DNA from: Salirhabdus euzebyi
GTDB lineage: Bacteria > Bacillota > Bacilli > Bacillales > Alkalibacillaceae
DNA: 64,000 bases
Reading direction: 5' to 3'
NCBI RefSeq assembly: GCF_014207435.1
Contig: NZ_JACHGH010000003.1
Span: 62,001-126,000 of the forward strand
Translations under genes and position numbers: made by a program
In this document: one piece after another, positions 44,592-52,755 of the stretch
How the letters are laid out: each line of letters begins with the position of its first letter
Numbering within the stretch: the first letter of the stretch is position 1
The notes under the pieces: model-generated
Told to the model about the DNA's origin: nothing
The model's database searches: none
What the model saw: the letters and a program-made list of their open reading frames with translations, nothing else

Positions 44592-45725
44592 ATGAAAAAA
44601 TGGTATCATATCGTTCCGAAAAATACAGGATTTAGCATCTACATTTGGATTATTTTTTGCATCCTGCCATTTTATTTTATTTTTAAATCGTCGTCCCCAA
44701 CTGAAATCATCTTTGGTATATTCATGTTTTTACTGTTTTTCACTTCTTATCGACTATCATATCTTTCAAAAGGTGGTACTGTTTACGTCTGGGTAAGTAT
44801 TCAAATTGTCATTAGTATCGTGATGACCTATCTATTTGGTTATGTTTATTTTTCTTTGTTTCTTGCCTTTTTTATTGGTAACATCCAAAATTTCGCCGGC
44901 TTTATCACCTTATATATTGTCCATTTATTAAGTACGGTTGCTGTTGTCACAGTAGGTTTTATCTATCAAAGTCAATTATTTTTCCCGCAGCTACCTTTTG
45001 TCATTATTAGTGTGATTGGTGTTATTTTAATGCCTTTTAGTATGTATAATCGAATTAAGCGAGAAAAATTAGAGGGACAATTGGAAGATGCAAATGAAAA
45101 AATTGCTCAACTTATGGTCGCGGAGGAAAGGCAACGTATAGCACGTGATCTACATGATACATTAGGACACAAGCTTTCTTTAATCGGGTTGAAAAGTGAC
45201 CTAGCAAGTAAGTTAATGAACGTTAATCCTGAATCGGCTAAAATGGAAATACACGATATTCAACAAACTGCGAGAACTGCTTTGAAAGAAGTTCGAGAAT
45301 TAGTATCCGACATGCGGGGAGTACGATTGGAAGACGAAATTATACATGTTGAACAATTGTTAAAGGCTGCCGAAATATCTTTTACTAAAGAAGGAAATTG
45401 GCAACTTTCGAATACACCCTTATTTTTAGAAACTGTTCTGAGTATGTGTTTAAAGGAAGCTGTTACAAATGTAGTGAAGCATAGTGAAGCAACCTTCTGT
45501 CACATAGCTATCAACCAACTTTCCAATGAGTCCATTATTACGATAGAAGATAATGGGATCGGTATACCTAAAGATGCCATTACAACAGATGGGCATGGGC
45601 TACTAGGAATGAGGGAAAGATTAGAATTTGTTAATGGAAGCTTAGAACTAGATGCAGAGGGTGGAACGAAACTGACGATACGGGTACCAAATGTAATCCA
45701 ACAATCAAAGGGGGGCGTTATATGA
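44592..45725 (+). CDS. desK: DesK membrane-fluidity sensor histidine kinase
   Basis: This 377-aa protein has about five N-terminal membrane segments (residues 15-150) that read bilayer thickness, a coiled coil (EKLEGQLEDANEKIAQLMVAEE), and a HisKA_3 dimerisation domain RQRIARDLHDTLGHKLSLIG. His188 is at exactly the position of the phosphorylated His of B. subtilis DesK. The HATPase domain has EAVTNVVKHSEA, EDNGIGI and GHGLLGMRERL. ATG 44592 follows AGAAGGAG. It overlaps desR by 4 bases. Confidence 0.94.
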   Translation: MKKWYHIVPKNTGFSIYIWIIFCILPFYFIFKSSSPTEIIFGIFMFLLFFTSYRLSYLSKGGTVYVWVSIQIVISIVMTYLFGYVYFSLFLAFFIGNIQNFAGFITLYIVHLLSTVAVVTVGFIYQSQLFFPQLPFVIISVIGVILMPFSMYNRIKREKLEGQLEDANEKIAQLMVAEERQRIARDLHDTLGHKLSLIGLKSDLASKLMNVNPESAKMEIHDIQQTARTALKEVRELVSDMRGVRLEDEIIHVEQLLKAAEISFTKEGNWQLSNTPLFLETVLSMCLKEAVTNVVKHSEATFCHIAINQLSNESIITIEDNGIGIPKDAITTDGHGLLGMRERLEFVNGSLELDAEGGTKLTIRVPNVIQQSKGGVI

Positions 45726-46321
45726 TTCGGATCGTAATAGCCGAGGACCAACGGATGTTACTCGGTGCACTTGGATCTTTACTTGATCTAGAAGAGGATA
45801 TGGAGGTAGTGGGGAAGGCAGCAAACGGGGAAGAAGTGATATCCCTCGTTAAGCAACAAAATCCTGATATACTTATTATGGATATTGAAATGCCTGTAAA
45901 AAGTGGATTAGATGCAGCGGAAGAGCTAAAAGAACACCCATGTAAGGTCATTATTCTAACGACATTCGCTAGACCAGGATATTTTGAACGGGCACGAAAT
46001 GCAAAAGTGAGTGGATATTTGTTAAAGGATAGTCCAAGCGAGGATTTAGCTAATTCGATACGGACAATCATGAATGGTGGTAGAATTTATGCTCCCGAAT
46101 TAGTTGATATGATTTACAGCAATGAAAATCCTTTAACGGAACGAGAAGAACAGGTGATCAAATTAATTGCTAGTGGAAAAAACACGAAAGAAATATCTGA
46201 TGAACTTTTTCTTGCACAAGGAACAGTACGAAATTATGTATCCATTATATTAGATAAATTAAATGTAAGTAATCGTATTGAAGCGATTTCCCGTTTTAAA
46301 GAAAAAGGATGGTTTAAATAG
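45722..46321 (+). CDS. desR: DesR response regulator
   Basis: This 199-aa NarL/FixJ-type regulator has a receiver domain with acidic pocket EDQ, phospho-acceptor Asp54 in ILIMDIEMPVKSG (same position as in B. subtilis), Thr in VIILTTFARPGYFERA and Lys in YLLKDSPSEDLA. The LuxR-type helix-turn-helix is PLTEREEQVIKLIASGKNTKEISDELFLAQGTVRNYVSIILDKL. Phosphorylated DesR activates des; its likely site is 43319-43358. Confidence 0.95.
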   Translation: MIRIVIAEDQRMLLGALGSLLDLEEDMEVVGKAANGEEVISLVKQQNPDILIMDIEMPVKSGLDAAEELKEHPCKVIILTTFARPGYFERARNAKVSGYLLKDSPSEDLANSIRTIMNGGRIYAPELVDMIYSNENPLTEREEQVIKLIASGKNTKEISDELFLAQGTVRNYVSIILDKLNVSNRIEAISRFKEKGWFK

Positions 46322-46354
46322 AATTCTAACCATTGCAGCATAGAGGATGAGAAA

Positions 46355-46895
46355 ATGAAGACATTAGTCATTATCGCACACCCTACAATGAAAGAATCAA
46401 CTATAAATTCCCGATTAAAGGAAAATCAAAGGTGAAAAAGGAATTATTGTCCATGAATTATATGAAGAATTCCTATTGAAGCTTTACATGTGTCACGAGA
46501 ACAGGAATTTATAGAACAACATGATCGGATATTTTTTCAATTTCCAAAATACTGGTACAGCTATCCACCTTTATAAAAAACGGTTTGACCTTGTTCTGGA
46601 AAGGCTCTGGACTTTCAAAGGTAACTATGCCCTAAAAGGAAAAGAGTTTTGAGTTGCCATCAGTTCAGGATTTTCCCCTTAGAATTATCGGTTTGACGGG
46701 ATACATAGACACTCTATTGAACAAATTACAGCTCCTTATTATGCAACGTGCAATTTTATTCGAGTTCATTCCATACCTCTATTTACATCCTTTGAAGATC
46801 TGCTAGAGACAGAAGACGATTACAACCAATTAGAGAAACGTTACGTGAAATTTTTAAATAAAGACTATCCCTTTCATTACAATGCGTTTTCTTAA
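46355..46895 (+). pseudogene. Decayed NAD(P)H oxidoreductase (flavodoxin-fold)
   Basis: GAGGATGA precedes ATG 46355, which encodes MKTLVIIAHPTMKESTINSR, the start of the KefF/MdaB-like quinone reductase family, but the frame stops after 26 codons. Other frames then carry IIVHELYEEF, EQEFIEQHDRIFFQFPKYWYSYPPL, LKGKEF and RHSIEQITAPYYATCNF, in family order, broken by at least two frameshifts and three stops up to TAA 46893-46895. The gene is inactive. It lies behind desR and was probably a separate unit. Confidence 0.85.
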
Positions 46896-46935
46896 GAAGA
46901 AGCTCTTCTCCGCTAAAGAAGAGCTTCTTTTCTTA
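46896..46935. terminator. Bidirectional terminator
   Basis: AAGAAGCTCTTCT (46897-46909) and AGAAGAGCTTCTT (46917-46929) form a 13-bp stem between the pseudogene and the convergent 44-aa gene. Confidence 0.88.
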
Positions 46936-47067
46936 TTTGTTGTCTTTATTTCTATCCTTTTTACCCGTCCCAAAATAAGTATCCTTAACTACTTTAGGCA
47001 TTTTATTATCGGTTTGAGCATATCCACCTTTTTCTCTCACGCTCTCATTTACATTTGTCTTGTCCAC
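46933..47067 (-). CDS. Small basic 44-aa protein, unknown function
   Basis: A GTG at 47067 is preceded on the minus strand by AAAGGAGG at 7-nt spacing, and the frame runs to TAA at 46933. The product is MDKTNVNESVREKGGYAQTD then NKMPKVVKDTYFGTGKKDRN and KDNK: hydrophilic, basic, without Cys or a membrane segment. The size and composition recall small spore or stress proteins, but no family was recognised. A shared terminator closes it. The ribosome site and codon content make it likely to be real. Confidence 0.65.
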   Translation of the reverse strand: MDKTNVNESVREKGGYAQTDNKMPKVVKDTYFGTGKKDRNKDNK

Positions 47068-47229
47068 TATTCATCCTCCTTTCTTAAGTATATTGTTCGA
47101 TAAACACAAGAAATAATGAGAAAAACTCAGACTTTTTCGCAGACAAAATGTAACATATTTTTCATATTAAAAGGATTTTCTTATTCTAATAGGGAATGTA
47201 AACATTAACACATGAATGGGGGAATAAAG

Positions 47230-48705
47230 GTGAAAAAGATAAAAAAAGTAGCGCTAATCTTCGGGGCCATATTTTTATTATTTCTTATTGTAACCGTTTA
47301 CAACGCTTTTGCGGTAAAATCAAAACAACCGGAGCCAGTTACAACCACTATACAAATAAATGAAGAAGAAGCAGTGGCACGTTTTTCAGAGGCAATTACC
47401 TATCAAACAATATCCTATCAAGACAGAACAAAATTCGATCTTCCCGAATTTGACCGTTTTATCGCTTTTTTGGAGGGAAGTTATCCGTTAGTACACGAAC
47501 AATTAGAGCTTGAAAAAATAAATGGCTACTCTCTAATATATAAATGGAGTGGAAAAGATTCCTCAAAAAACCCAATTGGTTTAACTAGTCACTATGATGT
47601 TGTTCCTGTATTAGAGGGAACGGAAGATAACTGGGAGCAAGATCCTTTTAGTGGTATCGTAGCTGATGGGATAATATGGGGAAGAGGAACTCTTGATGAC
47701 AAAATAGGAGTCATCAGTATTTTAGAGGCCGTTGAACATTTGCTTTCACAAGGATACACACCAGAACAAGACATGTATTTTATGTTTGGCCATGATGAAG
47801 AAATAGGTGGAGATGAAGGCGCAAGAGTAATTGCAGAAACGTTAAAGGAACGTGGCATCACGTTTGAATTCGTCATGGATGAAGGCGGAGCTATTGTGGA
47901 GAATATGGTTCCAGGCGTTAGTCAGCCGGTCGGAGTAGTTGGTATATCGGAAAAGGGTTCAGCAACAGCCGAGTTAAGTATAGAAGGTAGTGGCGGCCAT
48001 TCATCCCAACCGAAATCAAGCACAAACATAGGAAGAATAGCGAGCGCCATTGCTGAATTAGAAGCTACCCAATTTAAACATGATTTAAAAGGGCCAGGAA
48101 AAGATTTATTTGAATTTCTAGCACCAGAAATGAGCTTTGGAATGAAGTATATTTTCGCCAACCAGTTTATTTTTGAACCAGTTATTGAAAATATCTTATT
48201 AAAGCAGCCTGCGACAGCAGCATTAATTAGAACGACTATCGCTCCAACTATTTTCCATGCCGGAGAGCAATATAACGCACTTCCAGAAAAAGCTTCCGCT
48301 ATTATTAACTTACGACTAATGCCTGGAGATTCATTAGAAGAGGTAAAGGAATTTATCGAAGAAACAATTGATGATGAAGCCATTACAGTTAAACTTGATG
48401 GGAGCGAAGCAACAAATGTATCCTCTCCTCATAGTAAATCGTTTCAAACTATTCAACAGGCAGCAAGAAACGTTTATGAAGAGGTAGTTATTGCTCCTTA
48501 TTTAATGTTTGCTGGGTCTGATGCTAAACATTATGAGAGTGTTTCCATGAACACATATCGCTTTTTACCAGTACAAATAACGTCAGACGATCTTCAGCGA
48601 ATGCACGGTACAAATGAACAAATTAGTGTAGAAAATTATATCAATGCCATAAAGTTTTTTACCGAACTCATCATGGCTTCTGATAAACTTGAAGCTACTG
48701 ACTAG
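47230..48705 (+). CDS. M20 family metallopeptidase, membrane-anchored
   Basis: This 491-aa peptidase of the ArgE/DapE/CPG2 and PM20D1-like group has an N-terminal membrane helix (about 5-27) that places the enzyme outside. Zinc ligands are seen in TSHYDVVPV, WGRGTLDDK, FGHDEEIGG (catalytic Glu-Glu), FVMDEGGA and a C-terminal RMHGTNEQI. The dimerisation domain starts at GSGGHSS. It probably hydrolyses peptides or N-acyl amino acids. GGGGGA precedes GTG 47230, which is preferred over ATG 47212 that overlaps the site. Confidence 0.85.
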   Translation: MKKIKKVALIFGAIFLLFLIVTVYNAFAVKSKQPEPVTTTIQINEEEAVARFSEAITYQTISYQDRTKFDLPEFDRFIAFLEGSYPLVHEQLELEKINGYSLIYKWSGKDSSKNPIGLTSHYDVVPVLEGTEDNWEQDPFSGIVADGIIWGRGTLDDKIGVISILEAVEHLLSQGYTPEQDMYFMFGHDEEIGGDEGARVIAETLKERGITFEFVMDEGGAIVENMVPGVSQPVGVVGISEKGSATAELSIEGSGGHSSQPKSSTNIGRIASAIAELEATQFKHDLKGPGKDLFEFLAPEMSFGMKYIFANQFIFEPVIENILLKQPATAALIRTTIAPTIFHAGEQYNALPEKASAIINLRLMPGDSLEEVKEFIEETIDDEAITVKLDGSEATNVSSPHSKSFQTIQQAARNVYEEVVIAPYLMFAGSDAKHYESVSMNTYRFLPVQITSDDLQRMHGTNEQISVENYINAIKFFTELIMASDKLEATD

Positions 48706-48707
48706 TT

Positions 48708-48744
48708 AAAAAGCCAGTACGATTAGCTATCGTACTGGCTTTTG
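48708..48744. terminator. Bidirectional terminator
   Basis: AAAAGCCAGTACGAT and its complement form a 15-bp stem with a 5-nt loop between convergent genes. Confidence 0.93.
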
Positions 48745-48752
48745 TGATCCTT

Positions 48753-49355
48753 TTACTGGAATTGCTTCAAAACCTTTTCGATTCGGGGGTAAAAAACATG
48801 TATTAGTGGCCCTATGGAAAAAGTCACAATAATGGTACCAATTCCAATCGGTCCTCTAAACAGAAAGGCAAATGTTAGTGCAACTACCTCTGCAATTGTT
48901 TTAGATGTGCTAAGTCCAAATCCAAAGCGTGTATGAATGGCAATCATTAAGTTATCAATTGGAACCGGGGCAAATTTGGCTTGTAAATATACCGAGACGC
49001 CGAATGCTAATAAAGAAGCACCACATACAAATAAAAGTACTTTTACCCATAACAACTCTGGAGCATTAGGGTTTAAAAGGTATAGCCAAAAGTCTATACA
49101 AAAACCTACGATAAAAATGGTGATAATTGCATATAAATCAGGCCTTTTTTTCATAAGAATCGCATTAACAATAATTAGTATGATCCCTACGAGAATGACC
49201 CACGTACCAACTGTAAATTTAATTTTCGATAACCCCACATTTAAGGCATCCCATGCTCCTGTACCTAACCCTGCTTTTATCGTCAACGTAATGCCAAACG
49301 ACAGGATAATCAAACCAATTACGTAAGTAGAAAATCGAATGATGTGTTCCCGCAT
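48753..49355 (-). CDS. YczE/YyaS/YitT family membrane protein
   Basis: This 200-aa protein has five or six membrane helices and the family signature SFGITLTIKAGLGTGAWDALNVGLSKI near the N-terminus, plus APVPIDNLMIAIHTRFGFGLSTSKTIAE. YczE-like proteins are membrane proteins of unclear function; B. subtilis YczE affects surfactin production. AAAAGGTGAT places the start at ATG 49355. Single gene, divergent from the cold-shock gene. Confidence 0.83.
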   Translation of the reverse strand: MREHIIRFSTYVIGLIILSFGITLTIKAGLGTGAWDALNVGLSKIKFTVGTWVILVGIILIIVNAILMKKRPDLYAIITIFIVGFCIDFWLYLLNPNAPELLWVKVLLFVCGASLLAFGVSVYLQAKFAPVPIDNLMIAIHTRFGFGLSTSKTIAEVVALTFAFLFRGPIGIGTIIVTFSIGPLIHVFYPRIEKVLKQFQ

Positions 49356-49550
49356 ATGTATCACCTTTTATCTTTATATATAATTTATAAGCTTTCTCAT
49401 TGCTATCGATACTATACCATTAGTATCACATAAAGTAATCTTTTAACACTTTTATAAAAATTTCCTTATGAATGTAATAGAATTTTTTTTTGTGGGAATA
49501 ATAATTGGGCAAAGGAAATTGCAATTAGTTACATGCTAGGAGGAAAAAAA

Positions 49551-49751
49551 TTGGAACACGGTAAAGTAAAATGGTTTAACAGTGAAAAAGGATTTGGATT
49601 TATTGAAAGAGATGGAGCAGATGATGTATTCGTTCATTATTCTGCAATTCAAGGAGAAGGTTTTAAAACTCTAGACGAAGGTCAAGAGGTTACTTTCGAA
49701 ATTGAAGACGGACAACGTGGTCCTCAAGCTACAAACGTTCAAAAAGCATAA
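49551..49751 (+). CDS. csp: Cold-shock protein, CspA family
   Basis: This 66-aa nucleic-acid chaperone is a single cold-shock domain with RNP1 KGFGFIE (about 13-19) and RNP2 VFVHYSAI (about 26-33). Length and sequence match Bacillus CspB/C/D, and which paralogue it is cannot be decided. AGGAGG gives 9-nt spacing to TTG 49551 ([10 protein letters not shown]). The 195-base upstream region is T-rich and may be a long leader as in other csp genes, but no motif was certain. Confidence 0.94.
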   Translation: MEHGKVKWFNSEKGFGFIERDGADDVFVHYSAIQGEGFKTLDEGQEVTFEIEDGQRGPQATNVQKA

Positions 49752-49757
49752 AACATT

Positions 49758-49792
49758 AAACAGATCCTAGATAAGGATCTGTTTTTATTTTT
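49758..49792 (+). terminator. Rho-independent terminator of csp
   Basis: AAACAGATCC and GGATCTGTTT with a T-rich tail. The rest of 49793-49955 shows no gene. Confidence 0.9.
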
Positions 49793-49955
49793 CCCTAGGT
49801 CTAAGCATATTTCACTTAAACTATTTTTATGGAAGTATTTCCCGGGCAAGCGCACGTTTCTACGAAATATCACAAAATATTACATATAAAGGAGATAATG
49901 AGGAGATAAAGAATTGTATAAAAGAGGGTGAAACTTTTATCAAGGGGGAGCGATC

Positions 49956-50807
49956 ATGAGAAAAACAGCAATTGTGACAGGCGCTTCAAGTGGGTTCGGT
50001 TTACTAACAACTATTGAATTAGCTAAGACTGGCTTCCATGTAATTGCTACTGTGCGTAACCTGGAGAAAGCGGCTATCATTGAGGATCACATTTCTGATC
50101 GGAATATCATGAGTAGAATCGAACCATTTCTTTTAGATGTGACAGATGATGGGTCCATAGCTAAACTATCAGAAAAGGTGGAGGAACTTAATCGAATTGA
50201 TGTATTGGTTAATAATGCCGGTTTTGCTATGGGAGGATTTTGTGAGGATGTTCGTATAGAAAGTTATCGAAAACAATTTGAGACAAATGTTTTCGGTGTT
50301 ATGGCGGTAACACAAACCGTTCTTTCTAAAATGAGGGCACAAGGGGAAGGAACTATTATTAATGTAAGTAGCATTAGTGGGATTATTGCTTTTCCCGGTC
50401 TATCCCCATATGTATCTTCTAAATTTGCTCTGGAAGGTTATACCGAAAGCCTTCGTTTAGAGGTTAAGCCTTATGGAATTCAAGTTGCATTAGTGGAACC
50501 TGGTTCGTTTCAAACAAATATTTGGTCAAGTGGAATGGAAGTGGAAGAAAAGTCACTTTCAGACAATTCTCCATACTATGACTACATGAAAGGTATTACA
50601 ACTGCTCTAGAAAAAGGAAAGAAAAATCACGGAAATCCTCAGAAGGTAGCTATTTTAATACGCAACCTAGCTCTACAGCAGGAATTGAAAAAATTACGGT
50701 ATCCAATTGGACAAGGCGTGAAAATGTCGCTACGATTAAAGAAAATTCTTTCATGGAAAAAATGGGAAAATATGTTTTTCAAACAACTGTTTAATAGAAC
50801 CAAATAG
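49956..50807 (+). CDS. Short-chain dehydrogenase/reductase
   Basis: This 283-aa classical SDR has cofactor loop TGASSGFG (8-15), NNAG (86-89), catalytic Ser near 139 (INVSSISG) and Tyr152-x3-Lys156 (YVSSK). The VRN after the second strand (ATVRN) with Arg favours NADP. The C-terminal extension is basic (KKLRYPIGQGVKMSLRLKKIL). The substrate is unknown. AAGGGGGAG precedes ATG 49956. The next gene follows 13 bases on. Confidence 0.88.
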   Translation: MRKTAIVTGASSGFGLLTTIELAKTGFHVIATVRNLEKAAIIEDHISDRNIMSRIEPFLLDVTDDGSIAKLSEKVEELNRIDVLVNNAGFAMGGFCEDVRIESYRKQFETNVFGVMAVTQTVLSKMRAQGEGTIINVSSISGIIAFPGLSPYVSSKFALEGYTESLRLEVKPYGIQVALVEPGSFQTNIWSSGMEVEEKSLSDNSPYYDYMKGITTALEKGKKNHGNPQKVAILIRNLALQQELKKLRYPIGQGVKMSLRLKKILSWKKWENMFFKQLFNRTK

Positions 50808-50820
50808 AAGGATGGGGACA

Positions 50821-51240
50821 ATGTACGAATTAAAAACAAAAGAGAATGATAACGATGTGATGGCGCTTATTGAAAGTGTAGACAGTTCAAAAAAAAGGGA
50901 GGATGCCTACAAATTATTAGATATCTTCAAGGAAACAACTGGATTACCAGCAAAAATGTGGGGACCGAGCATGATTGGCTTTGGGTCCTATCATTACAAA
51001 TATGCTTCCGGGCACGAGGGGGACGCTTTTCTCGTTGGCTTTTCTCCAAGGAAAGCAAAAATTAGCTTATACTTTGCAACTGGTGATGAAAACCGTGAGA
51101 AATTACTTAAAAAGTTCGGTAAACATACATCCGGAAAAGCGTGTGTATACATAAATAAAGTCGACGATATTGATGTAGAAGTTCTGCGAGCATTGATTTC
51201 ACAGTCCGTTCAATTTTTACAAGAGACATACCCGAGCTAA
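50821..51240 (+). CDS. DUF1801 protein
   Basis: This 139-aa protein has KKREDAYKLLDIFKETTGLPAKMWGPSMIGFGSYHYKYASGHEG and an AKISLYFATGDE strand, typical of DUF1801, a small cytoplasmic alpha/beta family of unknown role. AAGGA at 50810-50814 serves ATG 50821. Probably co-transcribed with the SDR gene and sharing its terminator at 51245-51278. Confidence 0.82.
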   Translation: MYELKTKENDNDVMALIESVDSSKKREDAYKLLDIFKETTGLPAKMWGPSMIGFGSYHYKYASGHEGDAFLVGFSPRKAKISLYFATGDENREKLLKKFGKHTSGKACVYINKVDDIDVEVLRALISQSVQFLQETYPS

Positions 51241-51244
51241 AGAA

Positions 51245-51278
51245 GAAAGACTTTCCAATAGTTAGGAAAGTCTTTTTA
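51245..51278. terminator. Bidirectional terminator
   Basis: AAAGACTTTCC and GGAAAGTCTTT form an 11-bp stem with T5. It overlaps the stop codon of the convergent C39-like gene. Confidence 0.9.
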
Positions 51279-52070
51279 TTCGTAAGAAATGGCTCTTTTC
51301 TCCAATGCTTTCCATGACTCGATAAATGTGGTTTTGCCAACTTTCTGATCTTTCACACCAGACAGAGGATCGTTAATATAGACATAATCTTGTTCGTATC
51401 CAACTAACACAACCGCATGTAAATCTAACGGCGTTTCAATTGTTTGTTCACCATGTCTCCACGATTCCCAGCGATCTGGTGTTTTGTAGTCACCAGTTGT
51501 CCAGACAACGACAGGCTTTTCTTTGTCGATTTGTCTTAACAGGTTATCAAAGGATTGTCCAGTTAAGTTTACTGTTTTTTCTCCCATATAATTTTCCATT
51601 AACCTTATCATTGGATGATTACGAGCTGGGGAAATCCAGATGAAGGTTTTGTTGGGGATATAACAGGAAAAAAAGCAGGTTATGCTGTATTTGTCAGTTC
51701 GTTGCAATTGATCATCATCTTTTATTAATTTTTCAGCTAATTCCAATTTACTAACCTTATGCCCTGCATATTGAAGTACCATGGCTAAACTTGTTACTTC
51801 ACAACCGTACTTTAACTCTGGATTTTGATTGATAATGGGAACGTCTAACATAACTTTGTCTTGGATATTCTGGTTTTGGTTTTGTAGAGCTATGTTGTCC
51901 TGTTGATTTGTGTTTAACTTATTGGTTGAATAATTGTTAGGCAAAGAAACGTTTGAGCGACTGTTATTTTCAAAATGTCCTTGCTTTTCTGGGGTTATTT
52001 CTAATTCCTCTTGTGGAGGAGAACAAGCTATCGTAAATACTAAAAGACAAAACAAATTTCGATACTTCAT
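51276..52070 (-). CDS. C39-like (YvpB-type) peptidase lipoprotein with an inverted core segment
   Basis: This protein of about 264 aa is exported. It has a signal peptide with Cys near residue 16 (FTIACSPP, a lipobox variant), an Asn/Gln-rich linker, and a papain-like C39_2 domain with VPIINQNPELKYGCEVTSLAMVLQYAG (catalytic Cys), LTGQSFDNLLRQIDKEKPVVVW and LDLHAVVLVGYEQDYVYINDP (catalytic His). Between these, where relatives carry a GNPxxGFVGD block, the frame reads an unrelated KYSITCFFSCYIPNKTFIW because 75 bases (51618-51692) are inverted. Activity is therefore doubtful. GAGGTGG selects ATG 52070. Confidence 0.82.
   Translation of the reverse strand: MKYRNLFCLLVFTIACSPPQEELEITPEKQGHFENNSRSNVSLPNNYSTNKLNTNQQDNIALQNQNQNIQDKVMLDVPIINQNPELKYGCEVTSLAMVLQYAGHKVSKLELAEKLIKDDDQLQRTDKYSITCFFSCYIPNKTFIWISPARNHPMIRLMENYMGEKTVNLTGQSFDNLLRQIDKEKPVVVWTTGDYKTPDRWESWRHGEQTIETPLDLHAVVLVGYEQDYVYINDPLSGVKDQKVGKTTFIESWKALEKRAISYE
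51618..51692 (+). other. 75-bp in-frame micro-inversion inside the C39-like gene
   Basis: Read on the plus strand from 51618, these 25 codons give ITSWGNPDEGFVGDITGKKA then GYAVF, the conserved GNPxxGFVGD block missing from the minus-strand gene at this position. Turning the segment over restores LQRTD-ITSWGNPDEGF...GYAVF-HPMIRLMENY in one frame. No long flanking inverted repeat is visible. Confidence 0.85.
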
Positions 52071-52143
52071 CACTCTTTCCACCTCGAAAGTACTTTTGGT
52101 TTATTTTCAACTACTTTCAAGAAATGATGTAATCAAGGAAGTA

Positions 52144-52614
52144 CTAATTATACGTAGATAGAGTATGTTCCTCGATTAATCGAGCAGGGCGTTTTTGCTT
52201 CACATATTCTAAAATGTGCTGTTTGATATTTGGATATAGAACTATTTCATTCAACTGAGACAGCGGAATCCATTTCACATCCGTTTGATTAGCATCAGGA
52301 GTAGCAGACAAAGATGGGACCCCGTGTAAGATTGATGCTTCAAACATCATTCCTAGGGAAGGGGTTTGGCCGTAACGGCTGTTCGATAAATGTGGAGCAT
52401 ACTCATATACGAATGCCAATTCTCCTACTTCAACATCTACGGAAGCTTCTTCTTTTGCCTCTCGTTTTGCCGCTTCTTTTACCGATTCACCTGGCTCTAC
52501 ACCACCAGCAGGTAAATTATAATGAGCACCATTTTGGTCATTGAATTCAACTAAAAGAATACAATCATTTTGTAAAATAAATGATCCAGCTCTTACTCGA
52601 ATATGATAAGTCAA
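52144..52614 (-). CDS. Nudix hydrolase
   Basis: This 156-aa protein has a complete Nudix box, GGVEPGESVKEAAKREAKEEASVDVEV (about 37-63), with the REAKEE catalytic glutamates. It starts IRVRAGSFILQNDCILLVEF, common in the (d)NTP/NDP-sugar pyrophosphatase types. The substrate is unknown. On the minus strand GGGAGG is followed after 8 bases by TTG 52614. It lies just upstream of the C39-like gene and may be co-transcribed with it. Confidence 0.88.
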   Translation of the reverse strand: MTYHIRVRAGSFILQNDCILLVEFNDQNGAHYNLPAGGVEPGESVKEAAKREAKEEASVDVEVGELAFVYEYAPHLSNSRYGQTPSLGMMFEASILHGVPSLSATPDANQTDVKWIPLSQLNEIVLYPNIKQHILEYVKQKRPARLIEEHTLSTYN

Positions 52615-52755
52615 TTACGATTCCTCCCATCTAATATAAGAATATTATTTTAATAATAGCTTTCGATATAATCAAGGAAAAAATTTCTTCCTCTAATAGA
52701 CAATAAGTTGTTTAATAGGGGTAGACAGTAATTTTTTCTAGAAGGAGACAAGCAA

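Noticed and set aside
46882-47103. 73-codon plus-strand frame
   Set aside because: It has no ribosome site and overlaps the better supported 44-codon minus-strand gene.
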